Source: an uncultured Clostridia bacterium
Lineage (GTDB): Bacteria; Bacillota; Clostridia; RUG12999
Reading direction: 5' to 3'
DNA: 7,421 nt
Assembly (NCBI GenBank): GCA_938005345.1
Contig: CALLNG010000409.1
Coordinates: forward strand, 1-7,421
The notes beneath the pieces are model-generated. The model saw nothing but the letters and a program-made list of their open reading frames with translations, searched no databases and was not told the origin of the DNA. Both the position numbers and the translations under genes were made by a program. This document shows positions 5,438-7,421 of the stretch, piece after piece; within the stretch, counting starts at the first letter, position 1; every line of letters begins with the position of its first letter.

Positions 5438-7051
5438 ATGAAAAAGACTGCAGCTGAAGTTATTGTTGACATTTTAATAAAAAATAATATAGATACAGTT
5501 TTTGGTTATCCCGGCGCGGCTAGTACGCCTTTGCATCAGGCGCTTTCAAAATCTAATATCCGGCATATTCTTCCGCGCAGTGAGCAGTCTGCTGCCCATG
5601 AAGCAACGGGATATTCCAGAGTGAATGGCGGTGTCGGTGTTTGCATTGCAACCTCGGGACCAGGTGCAACCAATCTTTTAACCGGCATTGCAAATGCCTA
5701 TATGGATTCTCTTCCGCTCATTGCGATTACAGGACAAGTGACGTCGGAACAAATTGGGCGGGATGTGTTTCAGGAAGTAGACATGTTTGGCACTACTGCT
5801 CCTTATTGTAAACACAGCTACTTGGTAAAAGATGCAACACAGATACCACGCATTTTCCATGAAGCATTTTATATTGCATCGACAGGACGGCCCGGCCCCG
5901 TTGTGGTGGATATTCCAATGGATTTACAACTCCAGGAAATTGAAGTGCCCCAAATAGATAAAGTTGATATCCGTGGATATAAACCGACGGTAAAGGGACA
6001 CGAAATGCAGATCAAAAGAGCTGTAGAGGAAATCAAACAGGCAAAACGTCCGGTGTTTTTGGCTGGGCATGGGATTTTGCTTTCTGGTGCAGTGGAAGAA
6101 TTTCGTAAAATTGTGGAAATATCGAAGGTGCCTACTATTTCCACATTGCTGGGAATAGGCGTTTTACCAACGGAGCATCCGCTCAATTTCGGTATGATTG
6201 GCTCTCATGGAATGGTACAAGCTAATTTCGCATTGCAGCAGGCGGATTTGATTTTTATTATTGGCTCTCGTATATCAGACCGTGCAGTACCTGCGCCAAG
6301 CACATTAAATGACAAAAGGATTGTACACATTGATGTGGATCCGGCAGAGATTGGGAAAATTGTGAGTACTAATACGCCGATTGTTGGCGATATCAAAGAT
6401 GTGTTGACGCAGATGCTTGGAATTTTGGAGGAGAATGAACCATATACAGAATGGTGTGCGGAAATTGTAGCGCGAAAAAAACCGATTCGTATTCCCCAAA
6501 CCAATGGTACAATTTGTGCGAAAAATGCGTTGCATTTGCTCTCTAATATGGTAGATGAAGACGCGATTGTGACAACGGAAGTAGGACAAAACCAGATTTG
6601 GGCGGCACGTAATTGGAATTTTAAGGAACAATCCAAATGGATTACCTCAGGGGGATTTGGCACGATGGGTTATGGCCTGCCGGCAGCAGTTGGAGCTAAA
6701 TTAGCTGCGCCAGATCGGCAAGTGATCGCTGTGGAGGGTGACGGAAGTTTCCAAATGTCTATGGGGGAATTGGCCACCATTGTAGCAAATGCTTTGGATA
6801 TTAAAATTATTTTATTGTGTAACAGTGAGCTTGGAATGGTAAATGAGTACCAACGTGTTAGAAATTATAACAATTATGCGGTCCATTTAGCCGGGAATCC
6901 CGATTTTTCTATATTGGCCTCTGCCTATGGTATTGAGGCGGCAGTGGTAAACAATTATGAAGATTTAGAGCATGCCTATGAGAAAATGCTCGCATGGGAT
7001 GGGCCATATTTATTGCAAATTAATATAGACGCGATGGAAAATACACTATAA
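5438..7051 (+). CDS. ilvB: Acetolactate (acetohydroxyacid) synthase large subunit
   Basis: A 537-residue thiamine-diphosphate enzyme condensing two pyruvates to 2-acetolactate, or pyruvate with 2-oxobutyrate, the first common step to valine, leucine and isoleucine. The N-terminal domain has VFGYPGAAS (21-29), the catalytic glutamate E49 in RSEQSAAHE, and TSGPGATNLLTGIANAYMDS (72-91). The middle FAD-type domain has IGSRISDR (275-282), retaining the Asp-Arg pair, and IVHIDVDP (295-302). The C-terminal domain has the ThDP/Mg motif GDG (434-436) through N462, then LGMV (465-468). It is a little shorter than the usual 550-600 residues. Several substrate-entrance positions are unusual: T102 and V110 in QVTSEQIGRDVFQE, and Y471 where a tryptophan is typical. 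The ACT-domain small subunit follows after 12 bp, which supports the biosynthetic role over a catabolic AlsS or another ThDP enzyme. Confidence 0.93.
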   Translation: MKKTAAEVIVDILIKNNIDTVFGYPGAASTPLHQALSKSNIRHILPRSEQSAAHEATGYSRVNGGVGVCIATSGPGATNLLTGIANAYMDSLPLIAITGQVTSEQIGRDVFQEVDMFGTTAPYCKHSYLVKDATQIPRIFHEAFYIASTGRPGPVVVDIPMDLQLQEIEVPQIDKVDIRGYKPTVKGHEMQIKRAVEEIKQAKRPVFLAGHGILLSGAVEEFRKIVEISKVPTISTLLGIGVLPTEHPLNFGMIGSHGMVQANFALQQADLIFIIGSRISDRAVPAPSTLNDKRIVHIDVDPAEIGKIVSTNTPIVGDIKDVLTQMLGILEENEPYTEWCAEIVARKKPIRIPQTNGTICAKNALHLLSNMVDEDAIVTTEVGQNQIWAARNWNFKEQSKWITSGGFGTMGYGLPAAVGAKLAAPDRQVIAVEGDGSFQMSMGELATIVANALDIKIILLCNSELGMVNEYQRVRNYNNYAVHLAGNPDFSILASAYGIEAAVVNNYEDLEHAYEKMLAWDGPYLLQINIDAMENTL

Positions 7052-7063
7052 GGGGGGATTTGG

Positions 7064-7303
7064 ATGAAACATATTCTTTCCGTTTTAGTAGAAAATCATC
7101 CCGGTGTACTGCTCCGTATTGTAGGACTCTTCAGCCGCCGTGGATTTAATATCCATTCTTTAGCTGTTGGTGTAACAGATGATCCCAGTATATCACGAGT
7201 GACGATTGTAGTGACGGGTGATGAGTCTACGATTGAACAGGTGGTAAAACAATTAAATAAACTGGTTGACATCATTAAAGTAAAAGAGTTAAATAAAGAT
7301 TAA
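7064..7303 (+). CDS. ilvN: Acetolactate synthase small (regulatory) subunit, ACT domain only
   Basis: A 79-residue protein made almost wholly of one ACT domain: LSVLVENHPGVLLRIVGLFSRRGFNI (5-30) with the valine-site NHPGVL motif, then strands TIVVTGD and the closing QLNKLVDIIKV segment. It should bind the large subunit IlvB, raise its activity and confer feedback inhibition by valine or a related amino acid. Many bacterial IlvH/IlvN proteins are about 160 residues with a second domain. This one stops right after the ACT domain, like the short enterobacterial IlvN and IlvM (about 85-96 residues). The stop is followed by AT-rich DNA and a hairpin with no remnant of a second domain, so it looks naturally short and not frameshifted. 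The ribosome site AAGGGGGG begins at the ilvB stop, 6 nt before the ATG, indicating coupled translation. Confidence 0.93.
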   Translation: MKHILSVLVENHPGVLLRIVGLFSRRGFNIHSLAVGVTDDPSISRVTIVVTGDESTIEQVVKQLNKLVDIIKVKELNKD

Positions 7304-7323
7304 AAATTATAATTATAAAGATA

Positions 7324-7353
7324 TAAGGAGTCTCTTGTACTAGAGACTCCTTA
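7324..7353. terminator. 12-bp perfect hairpin after ilvN, probable shared terminator of convergent genes
   Basis: TAAGGAGTCTCT (7324-7335) pairs perfectly with AGAGACTCCTTA (7342-7353) around a 6-nt loop. It lies 20 bp past the ilvN stop. The + strand is not followed by a T-run, while the - strand continues TATCTTTATAATTATAATTTTT, which is T-rich but interrupted. It is best read as a bidirectional terminator or an mRNA 3'-end stabilising hairpin. Confidence 0.65.
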
Positions 7354-7361
7354 ACACATTA

Positions 7362-7421
7362 TTAGCAATACAAATAATCATGTAATGTATTATAAACTGG
7401 ATCACGTTTTACCATACAATC
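7362..7421 (-). CDS. Possible 3' end of a convergent gene, product unknown
   Basis: Reading the - strand from the window edge, one frame is open for 19 codons and ends with TAA at 7364-7362. It gives the tail DCMVKRDPVYNTLHDYLYC. The other two - strand frames stop within six codons. The stop sits 8 bp before the hairpin at 7324-7353, where a gene end would be expected, and the residue mix looks protein-like. The fragment is too short to place in a family and could be a chance open frame. Confidence 0.4.
   Translation of the reverse strand, partial: DCMVKRDPVYNTLHDYLYC

Noticed and set aside
6205..6663. 152-codon open frame on the - strand inside ilvB
   Set aside because: It lies wholly within a clearly conserved ThDP enzyme gene, has no recognisable domain and no credible ribosome site; it is an antisense shadow. 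The same holds for the other antisense frames in the window.
7304..7323. Frameshift removing a second IlvN domain
   Set aside because: No residual C-terminal-domain coding is visible in any + strand frame after the stop; the DNA is AT-rich and runs straight into the hairpin.

Overview
The window looks like chromosomal housekeeping and metabolic DNA from an anaerobic member of the Bacillota, most likely class Clostridia. This rests on moderately AT-rich sequence, strong GGAGG-type ribosome sites, vegetative TTGACA/TATAAT promoters, a clostridial-type nifS-nifU pair, a YkuS-like (UPF0180) small protein and a DUF362/ferredoxin protein. No species can be named from the sequence alone. There are no RNA genes, insertion sequences, phage genes or CRISPR arrays.

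Layout. (1) Positions 1-2543, + strand: a 5'-truncated class I/II PLP aminotransferase overlaps by 8 bp a DUF362 protein carrying two [4Fe-4S] clusters. Ribonuclease HI follows after 9 bp, then a short YkuS-like gene whose 3' end forms part of a terminator-like hairpin. (2) Positions 2563-4300, + strand: a consensus promoter drives cysteine desulfurase (nifS) and its Fe-S scaffold partner (nifU), ended by a hairpin shared with the convergent gene. (3) Positions 4349-5302, - strand: a ten-helix AEC-family transporter. (4) Positions 5303-5437: a compact divergent control region with a perfect 11-bp inverted repeat that supplies a TTGACA box on each strand. (5) Positions 5438-7303, + strand: ilvB and ilvN, the large and small subunits of acetolactate (acetohydroxyacid) synthase. 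(6) Positions 7324-7421: a 12-bp hairpin and what looks like the 3' end of a convergent gene leaving the window.

How the genes work together. NifS and NifU make a minimal Fe-S assembly pair: NifS releases sulfur from cysteine and NifU builds the cluster. This could serve the Fe-S protein next door as well as the rest of the cell. IlvB and IlvN catalyse the first common step of branched-chain amino acid synthesis; the small subunit is an ACT domain only, the size of the shortest enterobacterial forms. The divergent transporter shares the ilvBN control region and could be co-regulated with it, but its substrate cannot be read from sequence.

Most genes are ordinary. No clearly new system is visible. 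The points most worth a second look are the divergent residues in the IlvB active-site entrance, the symmetrical operator-like element between the transporter and ilvB, the Cys-rich tail of NifU, and the translationally coupled aminotransferase/DUF362 pair.
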